From positions 1 to 7,975 of the forward strand of contig JAFYTB010000062.1 in NCBI GenBank assembly GCA_017559045.1: 7,975 nucleotides of DNA. The letters are read 5' to 3'. Made by a program: the position numbers and the translations under genes. Source of the DNA: Eggerthellaceae bacterium (GTDB lineage Bacteria; Actinomycetota; Coriobacteriia; Coriobacteriales; Eggerthellaceae). Shown here piece by piece: positions 1 to 6,745 of this stretch (position 1 is the stretch's first letter; every line of letters starts with the position of its first letter). The notes under the pieces were generated by a model, which saw only the letters and a program-made list of their open reading frames with translations, made no database searches and was not told the origin of the DNA.

Positions 1-666
1 CCTGTTCCCGCTGCGGCGTCTTCGATCAAATCGGGCAAGGCACCCAATTATCGTATTCGTTCGAAGAAGGAAGCGACGCAGCATCGTTTTATGCAGCTGG
101 ATGGCCGCACGAAGAGACGCGCTTCAGCGCTTGTATATGCTGCTCTCATGCTGTTGGTGATTCTTTCGGTTTTTCGTATTGTTCCTTACGCGCTGGCTGC
201 GTTTGTGGTCGTCGCCGTGTTGGCCGCAATGGATAGGAAGGCCATTCAGACCCTTGATTATGGCTTGCTGCTAACCTTTTTCTTCTTCTTCATTTTTGCT
301 GGAAACATGTCGAGAATCCCTGCAGTAGACGTGTTCCTGTCGGGCTTGATGACCGAATGGCCCCTGATTACGTCGGCTGGTTTGAGCCAAGTCATCAGCA
401 ATGTTCCTGCCGCTGTTCTGCTTTCGCACTTTGCCGAGTCGTGGAATGCCTTGTTGGTGGGCGTAAATATTGGAGGCGCGGGAACCATAGTTGGTTCTTT
501 GGCGAGCCTTATTACCTTGCAGCACTATCGAGCCATTAGGGCCGATATCCCCGAGGGTTCTGAGGGCGGTATGTCGACGCCTCGCTATATCGGCTACATG
601 ACGCTGTACAACATGGCGTTTCTGATTGTGCTGCTCGTTGCATGTTGCCTCTGGGGTGGCTTTTAG
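1..666 (+). CDS. ArsB/SLC13-like anion permease, C-terminal part (5' end outside window)
   Basis: The reading frame is open from the first base, so the ATG at position 91 is probably internal and the gene begins upstream. The visible part is about 221 residues and strongly hydrophobic. After a basic cytoplasmic stretch (RSKKEATQHRF, then GRTKRR) there are paired hydrophobic helices around positions 120-225, a helix in the Phe-rich stretch at about 265-305, a re-entrant-like segment with SNVPAAVLLS, then GVNIGGAGTIVGSLASLI, and a last helix ending LLVACCLWGGF. The SNxPAA and glycine-rich GGxGT segments resemble the C-terminal half of the ArsB/NhaD/SLC13 ion transporter superfamily, which moves anions such as citrate, dicarboxylates or arsenite, or exchanges Na+/H+. 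The substrate cannot be told from this fragment. The gene converges on elp3 with 10 bases between stop codons, and I see no intrinsic terminator there. Confidence 0.8.
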   Translation, partial: PVPAAASSIKSGKAPNYRIRSKKEATQHRFMQLDGRTKRRASALVYAALMLLVILSVFRIVPYALAAFVVVAVLAAMDRKAIQTLDYGLLLTFFFFFIFAGNMSRIPAVDVFLSGLMTEWPLITSAGLSQVISNVPAAVLLSHFAESWNALLVGVNIGGAGTIVGSLASLITLQHYRAIRADIPEGSEGGMSTPRYIGYMTLYNMAFLIVLLVACCLWGGF

Positions 667-676
667 CCTGGTGTGA

Positions 677-2482
677 CTACAGCTCCCTCGTTTGATAGAG
701 CCCGTTGTCAACGAATCCAAGCTTGCGGTAGTAGATCCTTGTTCCTACTGAACTGATAACGTTGATGCGGTCGTATCCCTTGTTTTGAGCGATTTCGCAG
801 GCGCGCTGAACGAGGGCTTTCCCCAATCCCGTATGCTGCGTTGCGGTTCCGGTGTTTCCAATTCGCACGGCTCGACCGTATACATGAACCTCACGGATCA
901 TTGCCTCATTCTTTCTGACGGGCAGTCCAGGTATGGTCGCTATTGCGTCATCGAGGGGAAGCGACAGTCTGAGGAAGCCCGCGATTCGTCCTTCCGGGGT
1001 AATCCATTGGAGGAAATATTCGCTTGATACCGCGGTGTCGTACTCGATGCAGTCCAGTTGAAGGGAATTTGCATCGACTTCTCCCACGCTGATTTCCCTC
1101 ATGCGAATTTCGCGATTGTGCAGGCCCTCTTCTCCAACCTTTGACTCGACAAGCTGCCTCAGGTTGGTCTTCTTGTTTCCGGCCTTAATGTCGTGTGCAG
1201 AGATATCCCTGATCATGCGGGAAATGCGCATGTGAGGCGGAGTGGCGATAACGTCGTGTGCGAGCGTGTTGATAAGAACGTCGTCCTCGTAGGGCTTCCA
1301 CCCTCCGCTTGTATGCAGTTTTTCGAGCCCGGTTCCTTCGACAAGAACGCACGGATAGAGTTTTACCTCGTCAGGGATGAAGCTAGGGTCATGTATGAAG
1401 TTCAGGTAGTCTTGCTTGTCCGACTCGGGAGTTGCTCCAGCTAGGTTCAACATAAAGTGGGCATGGATTTTGAATCCGAAAAGTCGGAGAAGTTCGAAGG
1501 ATTCTTCCAGACGCTTTCTCGAGACAGCACGTCCGTTGATCTCCATAAGGGTCTTGTCGAGCGTTTGTATGCCCACTTGGACTTTAGTTGCGCCGAGCTT
1601 TCTCAAATGGGTGAGTGAATCAACGGTTATTGCGTCAGGACGCGTTTCGAAGACGAGTCCTACCATGCGATGAGCCGCGGATTCATTGATCCTTTGCGCG
1701 GCGAACAGCTCATCGAAGCTGGCTGTTTGCCAGGCGGCTACCTTGCTCCAAGGAGTCGAGGCTCCGTAGAGCTGGGTATACGCTTGGTTGTAGGATGCAA
1801 GTCCTTGGCTGATCTGATCCTGGATGGGCTTCGCGAACTCCTTGAGCTTAGCGGCGTCATCTTGAATGCCGCAGGATCGATAGGCCTCTCTGCGCAATGC
1901 GGCATCCGGCCACATGTTTTCGCTGTCGTTGAGCGCGCGGAAAAGCTCGGTAGCAAACCAGGTTTGGTATTCGGCGGGGTAGTCCGTCCACGATCCGCCG
2001 AGGACAATGATTTCGACCTTGTCGGTCTCGTGGCCCATTTCGATAAGAGCTTTCATGCGCGAAGCGACCTGAAGATATGGATCGAAGAAGTTCCTCTCCG
2101 CTCGTTGGCAGGCGGGTTCATCGGAGAGGTAGCTTTTGGGCATGCGGACGTCGTTCGGGCAGAACAGGCAGTTTCCCGAACAGGGCATGGGTTTAGAAAC
2201 AACGGTTATGGTGGCAACGCCTGAAGCCGTTCGACGCGGCTTTACCTGGAGGGTTTTCACGAGTTTGTCGTCGAGGGCCTTGTCGAAGTTTTGCGATTTC
2301 CACCAATCGGACTCTGCTTTGCGCTCGTTGAGGTAAAAACGCATGAGCCTTTTCTTTGAGAGATGCTGTGCGACATCGCGAATATCTCGATTATGACGCC
2401 TGATGAGCGCAGCGAGTTCGATCTGGTCGATAGCCCCAGCTTCTCTTAGAACTTGGAGTATTTCGTTCAATGCGTTTTCCAT
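677..2482 (-). CDS. elp3: Elp3-family tRNA U34 carboxymethyl-transferase (radical SAM + GNAT)
   Basis: This 601-residue protein has the two-domain Elp3 layout. Residues about 80-430 form a radical SAM domain with cysteines C101, C105 and C108 in CSGNCLFCPND, expected to bind a [4Fe-4S] cluster and SAM. They are followed by LGGSWTDYP (161-169), GLVFETRPDAI (275-285) and VQVGIQTLD (301-309). Residues about 460-601 form a GNAT acetyltransferase domain with REVHVYGRAV, the acetyl-CoA loop QHTGLGK (549-555) and YYRKLGF (584-590). In the family, acetyl-CoA is used to build 5-carboxymethyluridine at the tRNA wobble position. At 601 residues it is longer than typical bacterial or archaeal Elp3. The extra length lies mainly between residues 187 and 265. 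The ATG at 2482 has no Shine-Dalgarno sequence, and a TATACA box lies only 11 bases upstream, so the mRNA may be nearly leaderless. No other Elongator subunit is present, as is usual in bacteria. Confidence 0.93.
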   Translation of the reverse strand: MENALNEILQVLREAGAIDQIELAALIRRHNRDIRDVAQHLSKKRLMRFYLNERKAESDWWKSQNFDKALDDKLVKTLQVKPRRTASGVATITVVSKPMPCSGNCLFCPNDVRMPKSYLSDEPACQRAERNFFDPYLQVASRMKALIEMGHETDKVEIIVLGGSWTDYPAEYQTWFATELFRALNDSENMWPDAALRREAYRSCGIQDDAAKLKEFAKPIQDQISQGLASYNQAYTQLYGASTPWSKVAAWQTASFDELFAAQRINESAAHRMVGLVFETRPDAITVDSLTHLRKLGATKVQVGIQTLDKTLMEINGRAVSRKRLEESFELLRLFGFKIHAHFMLNLAGATPESDKQDYLNFIHDPSFIPDEVKLYPCVLVEGTGLEKLHTSGGWKPYEDDVLINTLAHDVIATPPHMRISRMIRDISAHDIKAGNKKTNLRQLVESKVGEEGLHNREIRMREISVGEVDANSLQLDCIEYDTAVSSEYFLQWITPEGRIAGFLRLSLPLDDAIATIPGLPVRKNEAMIREVHVYGRAVRIGNTGTATQHTGLGKALVQRACEIAQNKGYDRINVISSVGTRIYYRKLGFVDNGLYQTREL

Positions 2483-2493
2483 AGTAAGGGAAT

Positions 2494-2499
2494 TGTATA
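2494..2499 (-). promoter_or_regulatory. Candidate -10 box of elp3, near-leaderless
   Basis: On the minus strand TATACA is followed by 11 bases and then the elp3 ATG. Transcription starting 6-8 bases after the box would leave a leader of only a few bases, and no Shine-Dalgarno sequence is present. The upstream -35 region is only T-rich (TTTTTC at roughly 16 bases) and is not a good match. This is inferred from sequence alone. Confidence 0.4.
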
Positions 2500-2527
2500 C
2501 TGTCGCAAAAATTTTGAAAAATATTTC

Positions 2528-2556
2528 TTGCTCTTATCGAATAGTAGCGTTAATAT
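2528..2556 (+). promoter_or_regulatory. Promoter of the tRNA-Pro gene
   Basis: TTGCTC (2528-2533) and TAATAT (2551-2556) are separated by exactly 17 bases, matching a housekeeping sigma-70-type promoter. The predicted start near 2563 lies about 30 bases before the mature tRNA 5' end, which fits a short precursor leader. The promoter sits in the AT-rich region shared with the divergent elp3 gene. Confidence 0.65.
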
Positions 2557-2592
2557 AAACAAGCTGTCTGAGCGTAAGCGAAGATTGCAAAA

Positions 2593-2669
<77 letters not shown>

Positions 2670-2677
2670 GAATTTTC

Positions 2678-2704
2678 AAGCCGGGCTTTTGCCCGGCTTT
2701 TCTG
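2678..2704 (+). terminator. Intrinsic terminator of the tRNA-Pro transcript
   Basis: A perfect 9-bp stem, AAGCCGGGC (2678-2686) with GCCCGGCTT (2691-2699), encloses a TTTT loop. It is followed by T residues (2698-2701) and a T-rich stretch to 2710. It starts 8 bases after the CCA end, as expected for a monocistronic tRNA gene. Confidence 0.85.
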
Positions 2705-2724
2705 TTTCTTATACTCTTGATTCG

Positions 2725-2740
2725 GGCTTATAGGCTTATA
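2725..2740. repeat. Tandem 8-bp direct repeat GGCTTATA x2
   Basis: GGCTTATA occurs twice back to back (2725-2732 and 2733-2740). Its complement TATAAGCC lies at 2753-2760, so either copy can pair with the downstream arm. It may have arisen by slippage or by duplication of one terminator arm. Confidence 0.7.
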
Positions 2741-2770
2741 GGCGAACGAGCCTATAAGCCTTTCTTTTTG
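2732..2770 (+). terminator. Second hairpin terminator between convergent tRNA and methyltransferase genes
   Basis: A perfect stem, GGCTTATAGGC (2733-2743) with GCCTATAAGCC (2750-2760), can be extended by the A2732-T2761 pair. It encloses the 6-base loop GAACGA and is followed on the plus strand by TTTCTTTTT. Its right arm contains the stop codon of the minus-strand methyltransferase (2752-2754). On the minus strand the hairpin lacks a U-run, so it looks like a plus-strand backup terminator for the tRNA. It may act more weakly for the methyltransferase. Confidence 0.65.
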
Positions 2771-3537
2771 AATAGCAAATAGCAGTTGAGTGCGTCGCTT
2801 CTTCCGTCAGCAAAGTAACGAGCTGCAAGTTCGAATTGGCTAGATGCGTGCTCTATGAGTTCATTGATTTCGTCATCGTCGAAATGGTGACAATAGCGAA
2901 CAGCGCCTTCGGCATCTTGCCAAGGGAGAAAACAGTCATTCTTTTCGAGCTCCGAAGGGGATCCGCAAAGCTTTTGAAGCAATTCAGTACCGAGCTGGTG
3001 GGTGTCCTCTGCCTTTGAGGCAAGCTTGTTGTCTTCAAGGAAGCGCCAGAGCGAGATTGCCAAGAAGCTCTCATCCTTTACGCAGCCTGAAAGTATGTCG
3101 AGGAATCTTTTGCGATTTTCCAAGCCAGGTATGTGGTGGAAGAATCCGAAGCAGGTGACAAGGTCGCTTTTCTCGCACGGAATCGAGGGCGTGTTGACGC
3201 CGACCGTAAGGTCGATTAGGTCAAGAGCGACAAAGCGATCAGATGATCCTTCGTCGAGCAGGGGAGTGCAGTTGTCGATGCCAATGTAGGAGATGCTCTG
3301 GTGGGGAAGCGCTTCTTTTAGAAATCGTTCAAATCGCATGTTTCCGCACGCTACATCGAGGACGCCTATGTCCCTATGGTCGCTTCCGTCCAAATTGCAC
3401 CCAGCTCTTTTGAGCTCGTCGATCAGGGATGCCCAGCCGGGCCAAGCCGAGGATCTCGTCTTCGAAAACGATGCTGACACCTCTTCGTAAAAGATGGTGT
3501 TCATGCTGCTCAAGGCTTTAGCGGTGGCTGTATTCAC
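2752..3537 (-). CDS. Class I SAM-dependent methyltransferase, Trm9/ALKBH8-like
   Basis: A 261-residue predicted soluble protein with a Rossmann methyltransferase core. Motif I is VLDVACGN (59-66), the acidic post-I site is YIGIDN (84-89), and the motif IV region is DLVTCFGFFHHIPG (125-138). Outside the core, three features recall the tRNA wobble methyltransferases Trm9 and ALKBH8. These are an N-terminal YxxxxxxFSKTRxxxWPGW segment (residues 17-35), an FLPW segment (203-206), and RYCHHFDDDEINELI (214-228) in place of the eukaryotic RYYHxFREGEL. In eukaryotes those enzymes methylate cm5U34 to mcm5U34. The start is GTG at 3537, because AAGGGAG lies 7 bases upstream; the in-frame ATG at 3504 has only a weak GAG. 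The gene is on the same strand as elp3, 269 bases upstream of it, with the tRNA gene between them on the other strand. The methyltransferase call is firm. The tRNA substrate is inferred from motifs recalled from memory and from context. Confidence 0.85.
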   Translation of the reverse strand: MNTATAKALSSMNTIFYEEVSASFSKTRSSAWPGWASLIDELKRAGCNLDGSDHRDIGVLDVACGNMRFERFLKEALPHQSISYIGIDNCTPLLDEGSSDRFVALDLIDLTVGVNTPSIPCEKSDLVTCFGFFHHIPGLENRKRFLDILSGCVKDESFLAISLWRFLEDNKLASKAEDTHQLGTELLQKLCGSPSELEKNDCFLPWQDAEGAVRYCHHFDDDEINELIEHASSQFELAARYFADGRSDALNCYLLFKKKGL

Positions 3538-3544
3538 CGTGGCG

Positions 3545-3551
3545 CTCCCTT
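3545..3551 (-). promoter_or_regulatory. Ribosome binding site deciding the GTG start of the methyltransferase
   Basis: On the minus strand AAGGGAG is followed by 7 bases and then GTG at 3537. This favours the 261-residue product over a 250-residue one starting at the ATG at 3504. Confidence 0.7.
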
Positions 3552-3692
3552 CGAGGAAAGCAGTACGTGCTGTTGCTTTGCATGCACAGTTTGACAGATC
3601 CGCCTTTCTATTTCTCTGCTTGGAAAAAACTGGCTTAGATTAGCCCTAGATTGACCATCCGCCGCTGACCCCAGCTAATTTGCCGTTCGTTT

Positions 3693-3905
3693 TTGGAGGG
3701 ATTCGTTGGCATCCCTTTTACCGAACAGTTACCCCTCAATTTTCCCATTGGCGAACAAAATGATGCCTGTTTGGTAGAGTTTACTGCGGAGACCTTCGAG
3801 TCTCCATTTTCTTATGTGTTGATACACGGACGAATCATCATCTTTCAAGTTTCGCTTGATTCGCATTCGTTCGTTGTGGACGGTACACAAGTGCGTGTGA
3901 GGTAA
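3693..3905 (+). CDS. Doubtful 70-residue hypothetical ORF upstream of echA
   Basis: The frame is open from a stop at 3666-3668 to TAA at 3903-3905, ending 17 bases before the echA start. The only usual start is TTG at 3693, which overlaps the GGAGGG motif and has no ribosome binding site of its own. The predicted product is soluble, with no cysteine pair or known motif. Its second half (SYVLIHGRIIIFQVSLDSHSFVVDGTQVRV) looks beta-rich and protein-like. GGAGGG is placed better for a TTG at 3706 in another frame, which would give only a 23-residue peptide ending at 3777. This may be a real small gene leading the ech operon, or untranslated leader. I do not recognise a family. Confidence 0.3.
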   Translation: MEGFVGIPFTEQLPLNFPIGEQNDACLVEFTAETFESPFSYVLIHGRIIIFQVSLDSHSFVVDGTQVRVR

Positions 3906-3910
3906 GGATT

Positions 3911-3916
3911 GGAGGA
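3911..3916 (+). promoter_or_regulatory. Ribosome binding site of echA
   Basis: GGAGGA lies 6 bases before GTG at 3923, which supports that start over the in-frame ATG at 3929 (12 bases away). Confidence 0.75.
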
Positions 3917-3922
3917 ATCAAC

Positions 3923-5845
3923 GTGGCAATGCTTGGATTTCTCATCGTCTTCCCGCTCATTGTTGCCGCAGTACTCGCTGTGGTTCGAAATGATGCGGTG
4001 CGAGACGTCATCGTTGTTGCTTCGGCTGGAGTTATAGGCGTTGCGTCTATTGCTTTGGTTGCAATGAACATCGGTGCTCCCGGAGTGTTCTTCGCCTATT
4101 CTTCGGGCGTCGTCGATATGGTCTGCATGGCTATCGGTGTTCTGATTGCTGCGGTGATTATCGCTTTTGCGGTCAAGTACAAGAACATCCTCGCTGGTGC
4201 GTTGGCTGTCGTTCAGGTTGTTTTGTCTCTCGTGTTTGAGCTCGGTTTCGCTCATGGCGTGCACGTAGAGTTCGGCCTGTACTTCGATTCTTTGTCTCTG
4301 CTTATGGCCTTTATCATCGGCGTCATTGGCAGCGGCATCTGTGTGTATGCGCTGGGCTACATGAAGGACTTCCAGCATCATGAGCCTGAGGGAGCGAAGG
4401 ATCGTCGCCCCCTGTTCTTCGCGCTGATGTTTATCTTCCTTGCCGCCATGTTTGCCATCGTTTTCTGCAACAACATGGTGTGGATGTTCACCGCGTGGGA
4501 GATTACGACGGTATGCTCGTTCCTGCTCATTGGCTTTACTAAGACCGAAGAAGCCATTAACAATGCTTTCCGTCAGATCGTCATGAACCTCGCTGGCGGT
4601 ATTGCTTTCGTTGTTGCTCTGTTCTACAGCGTTGTCGATATGGGCACTCTGTCCTTCACCGTCTTCATTGCCCAGGCGGTCCTCAATCCCGCAATTGCCC
4701 TCATTCCGGTAACGGCGCTGGCATTTGCTGGTATTACGAAGGCTGCTCAGATGCCTTTCCAGACTTGGCTTCTGGGCGCCATGGTTGCCCCCACTCCTAC
4801 CTCTGCGCTTCTTCATAGCTCCACTATGGTTAAGGCGGGCGTCTTCATGCTCGTCAAGCTTGCCCCGGTTTTCCTGGTAAGCACGGTTCCTGCACTTATG
4901 GTTATGCTTGTCGGCGGTATCACCTTCCTGTGGTGCTCCTTTATGGCAATTAGTCAGAGCAACGCAAAGCGCGTTCTGGCATATTCGACCATCGCGAATC
5001 TCGGCTTGATCACCGCTTGCGCTGGCGTTGGTACCCCCGAGGCGGTGTGGGCTGCAACCTTCCTCGTGCTCTTCCATGCAATCGCTAAGTCGCTTCTGTT
5101 CCTTTGCGTTGGTACCGCCGAGCACCATATCGGCAGCCGCGATATCGAGGATATGGACTTGCTGTTTGATCGTATGCCGCGCCTCGCACGCTATATGATG
5201 CTCGGAATCATGTGCATGTTCATTGCTCCGTTCGGCATGCTTGTTGCCAAGTGGGCCACCATCGTCTCCCTTGTTGAGATGGGCAACATCGTTCTTCTGA
5301 TCATCCTTGCATTCGGCAGTGCTGCAACCTTCATGTTCTGGGCTAAGTGGCTTGGCAAGCTTTCCGGCATTGCCGGCCAGCCCGAGAACGTTGAGACCAC
5401 CGTCCATCGCTCCGAGTGGGGTAGCGTTGTGCTGATGGCGGTTCTGCTCGTGGTTGCCTGTGTTCTGCTGCCTTACGTCTCCGCTTTCATCGTCGAGCCC
5501 TACATTGCCTACGTCTACGGCGTGGGCGGTCAGGCCATCTCGACTGATAACCTCTGGATTTCGAGTATCTGCGTTGCGGCTGTAGTGATTGTGCTCTTCG
5601 CAGGTCTTGGCCGCGGTAAGTCCCGTCGCGTGAATGTCTACATGGCTGGCATTACCGCTGACAGTGATGCACGTACCTTCAGGAACTCTTTGTCCCAGAC
5701 TTCCGAGGCTACGGCACGCAATTGGTACATGGAAGATATTTTTGGCGAGAAGAAGCTTGCTCCTGTTGGCGTTGGCATCTGCATCGTAATTATCGTTGCC
5801 GCATTCGCGCTTTCGTTTGTCGGCATTAATCCCGGAATGCTGTAG
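3923..5845 (+). CDS. echA: Ech hydrogenase subunit A, NuoL/Mrp-antiporter-like membrane subunit
   Basis: A 640-residue polytopic membrane protein of the NuoL/HyfB/EchA family, the ion-translocating arm of energy-converting hydrogenases. Hydrophobic helices run through almost its full length. Key charged residues of the proton-channel family are visible: E193 in TAWEITT, K273 in AGITKAAQMPFQTW, H298 in ALLHSSTMVKAG with K304, K349 in QSNAKRVLAYST, H385 and K389 in LFHAIAKS, and K443 in GMLVAKWA. The soluble loop at about 563-612 (NWYMEDIFGEKKL near its end) precedes a final helix. The length fits EchA. GTG at 3923 is chosen because GGAGGA lies 6 bases upstream. It is the first gene of echABCDE, with echB following after a few bases. 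Codon use is strongly biased, which leaves long meaningless antisense ORFs and suggests high expression. It could also be called HyfB-like, but the downstream gene order favours Ech. Confidence 0.92.
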   Translation: MAMLGFLIVFPLIVAAVLAVVRNDAVRDVIVVASAGVIGVASIALVAMNIGAPGVFFAYSSGVVDMVCMAIGVLIAAVIIAFAVKYKNILAGALAVVQVVLSLVFELGFAHGVHVEFGLYFDSLSLLMAFIIGVIGSGICVYALGYMKDFQHHEPEGAKDRRPLFFALMFIFLAAMFAIVFCNNMVWMFTAWEITTVCSFLLIGFTKTEEAINNAFRQIVMNLAGGIAFVVALFYSVVDMGTLSFTVFIAQAVLNPAIALIPVTALAFAGITKAAQMPFQTWLLGAMVAPTPTSALLHSSTMVKAGVFMLVKLAPVFLVSTVPALMVMLVGGITFLWCSFMAISQSNAKRVLAYSTIANLGLITACAGVGTPEAVWAATFLVLFHAIAKSLLFLCVGTAEHHIGSRDIEDMDLLFDRMPRLARYMMLGIMCMFIAPFGMLVAKWATIVSLVEMGNIVLLIILAFGSAATFMFWAKWLGKLSGIAGQPENVETTVHRSEWGSVVLMAVLLVVACVLLPYVSAFIVEPYIAYVYGVGGQAISTDNLWISSICVAAVVIVLFAGLGRGKSRRVNVYMAGITADSDARTFRNSLSQTSEATARNWYMEDIFGEKKLAPVGVGICIVIIVAAFALSFVGINPGML

Positions 5846-5862
5846 AGAGGAGCGTGATTGAT

Positions 5863-6729
5863 GTGACTATGCTGTCTGCTCTGATCGGTACGCTGCTGTT
5901 TGCCGTGATTGCACCCATTCTCGGCTGCCTTCTTGCTGGTCTCGATCGCGTTGTTTCGGCTCGCATGCAGGGTCGAGTTGGTCCTCCGCTGCTTCAGCCT
6001 TACTATGACGTTCGCAAGCTCCTCGAGAAGGAAGATGCGTCGGTCAATTCTGTCGAGAAGACCTACATCATCTGCGCTCTTGCGTTTGCGGCTGTTTCCG
6101 GCGGAATCTTCTTCTCCGGTGGAAACCTGCTTCTTTGCGTGTTCATGATCACGCTGTCGAGCATGTTCTTCATCGTTGCCGCATACTCCACGCGCTCTCC
6201 CTATGCTGAGATTGGCGCTCATCGCGAGACGCTTCAGGTTATGTCCTATGAGCCGATGGTGCTTCTGTTCGCGATTGCGTTCTTCATGGCAACTGGCTCC
6301 TTCAATACGGCATCGGTGTTTGCGCTTGAGCTTCCTGCTGTGGTTAGCATCTGGCTTGTTTTCCTTGGTCTTCTGTATGTTCTGACCATCAAGCTTCGCA
6401 AGTCCCCCTTTGATCTTTCCATGAGCCATCATGCTCATCAGGAGATCGTGCGAGGCATTACGACTGAGATGTCTGGCCCCACGCTTGCCCTCGTTGAGAT
6501 TACTCACTGGATGGAGAATGTGCTCTTCCTCGGTTGGGTTGGTCTGTTCTTCGTTTGGGGCAATCCGATTTCCATCGTGCTGGCTCTTGTTGTCATGGTC
6601 TTTGTGTACCTGCTCGAGATCTTCATCGACAACAACTTTGCACGTGTGAAGTGGCAGCTCATGCTTAAGTCTGCATGGCTTGTTGCACTCGTGTGTGGCA
6701 CGCTCAATTTCGTGCTTCTCGTCTTTTAG
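5863..6729 (+). CDS. echB: Ech hydrogenase subunit B, NuoH/HycD-like membrane subunit
   Basis: A membrane protein of about 288 residues from the NuoH/HycD/EchB family, which anchors the hydrophilic hydrogenase module and forms part of the coupling site. Family motifs are clear (numbered from the 5863 start): GLDRVVSARMQGRVGPP (26-42) with QPYYDVRKLLEKED, the loop YAEIGAHRETLQVMSYEP (114-131), and KSPFDLSMSHHAHQEI (180-195) followed by RGITTEMSGP. About seven to eight hydrophobic helices can be seen. The start is uncertain. AGGAG (5848-5852) is 10 bases from GTG at 5863 but only 1 base from the in-frame GTG at 5854, so 5863 is preferred; the longer form would add three residues. The gene follows the echA stop by 17 bases and precedes echC by 16 bases, consistent with one transcript. 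Confidence 0.92.
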   Translation: MTMLSALIGTLLFAVIAPILGCLLAGLDRVVSARMQGRVGPPLLQPYYDVRKLLEKEDASVNSVEKTYIICALAFAAVSGGIFFSGGNLLLCVFMITLSSMFFIVAAYSTRSPYAEIGAHRETLQVMSYEPMVLLFAIAFFMATGSFNTASVFALELPAVVSIWLVFLGLLYVLTIKLRKSPFDLSMSHHAHQEIVRGITTEMSGPTLALVEITHWMENVLFLGWVGLFFVWGNPISIVLALVVMVFVYLLEIFIDNNFARVKWQLMLKSAWLVALVCGTLNFVLLVF

Positions 6730-6731
6730 TT

Positions 6732-6737
6732 AGGAGG
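6732..6737 (+). promoter_or_regulatory. Ribosome binding site of echC
   Basis: AGGAGG lies 8 bases before ATG at 6746 but only 2 bases before the earlier in-frame ATG at 6740. The later ATG is therefore the better start. Confidence 0.75.
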
Positions 6738-6745
6738 CAATGAGT

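Larger units (their letters stand above)
3538..3922. other. 385-base region between the divergent methyltransferase and ech operon
   Basis: This stretch should hold the promoters of both the methyltransferase (leftward) and the ech operon (rightward). I see no clear consensus promoter. TTGACA at 3591-3596 (+) has no acceptable -10 partner at 16-18 bases. A weak pair, TTGACC (3651-3656) and TAATTT (3676-3681), has a long 19-base spacer. A short imperfect dyad GGCTTAGATTAGCC (3632-3645) overlaps two copies of TAGATT (3636-3641 and 3647-3652), which could be an operator. GGAGGG at 3695-3700 resembles a ribosome binding site and may serve a short ORF. No RNA gene or riboswitch was recognised. Confidence 0.5.

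Noticed and set aside
640..690. Terminator between the convergent permease and elp3 genes
   Set aside because: Only 10 bases separate the stop codons. The sole stem, GGC with GCC around TTTTA, is too short and has no U-run.
1670..2224. 184-residue plus-strand open frame inside elp3
   Set aside because: It is antisense to conserved radical SAM motifs. Its composition follows the complementary codons and it has no matching family.
3591..3596. Perfect TTGACA -35 box upstream of the ech operon
   Set aside because: No -10-like hexamer lies 16-18 bases downstream (the bases there read CTCTGC), so it is not called a promoter.
3845..5407. 520-residue open frame on the minus strand opposite echA
   Set aside because: The translation is highly polar and rich in His, Asn, Asp and Glu, with no recognisable domain. 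It lies opposite a clear membrane protein whose biased codon use avoids antisense stops.
5638..6507. 289-residue open frame on the minus strand opposite the echA-echB junction
   Set aside because: It is a polar shadow of two conserved membrane subunits with no ribosome binding site or domain.
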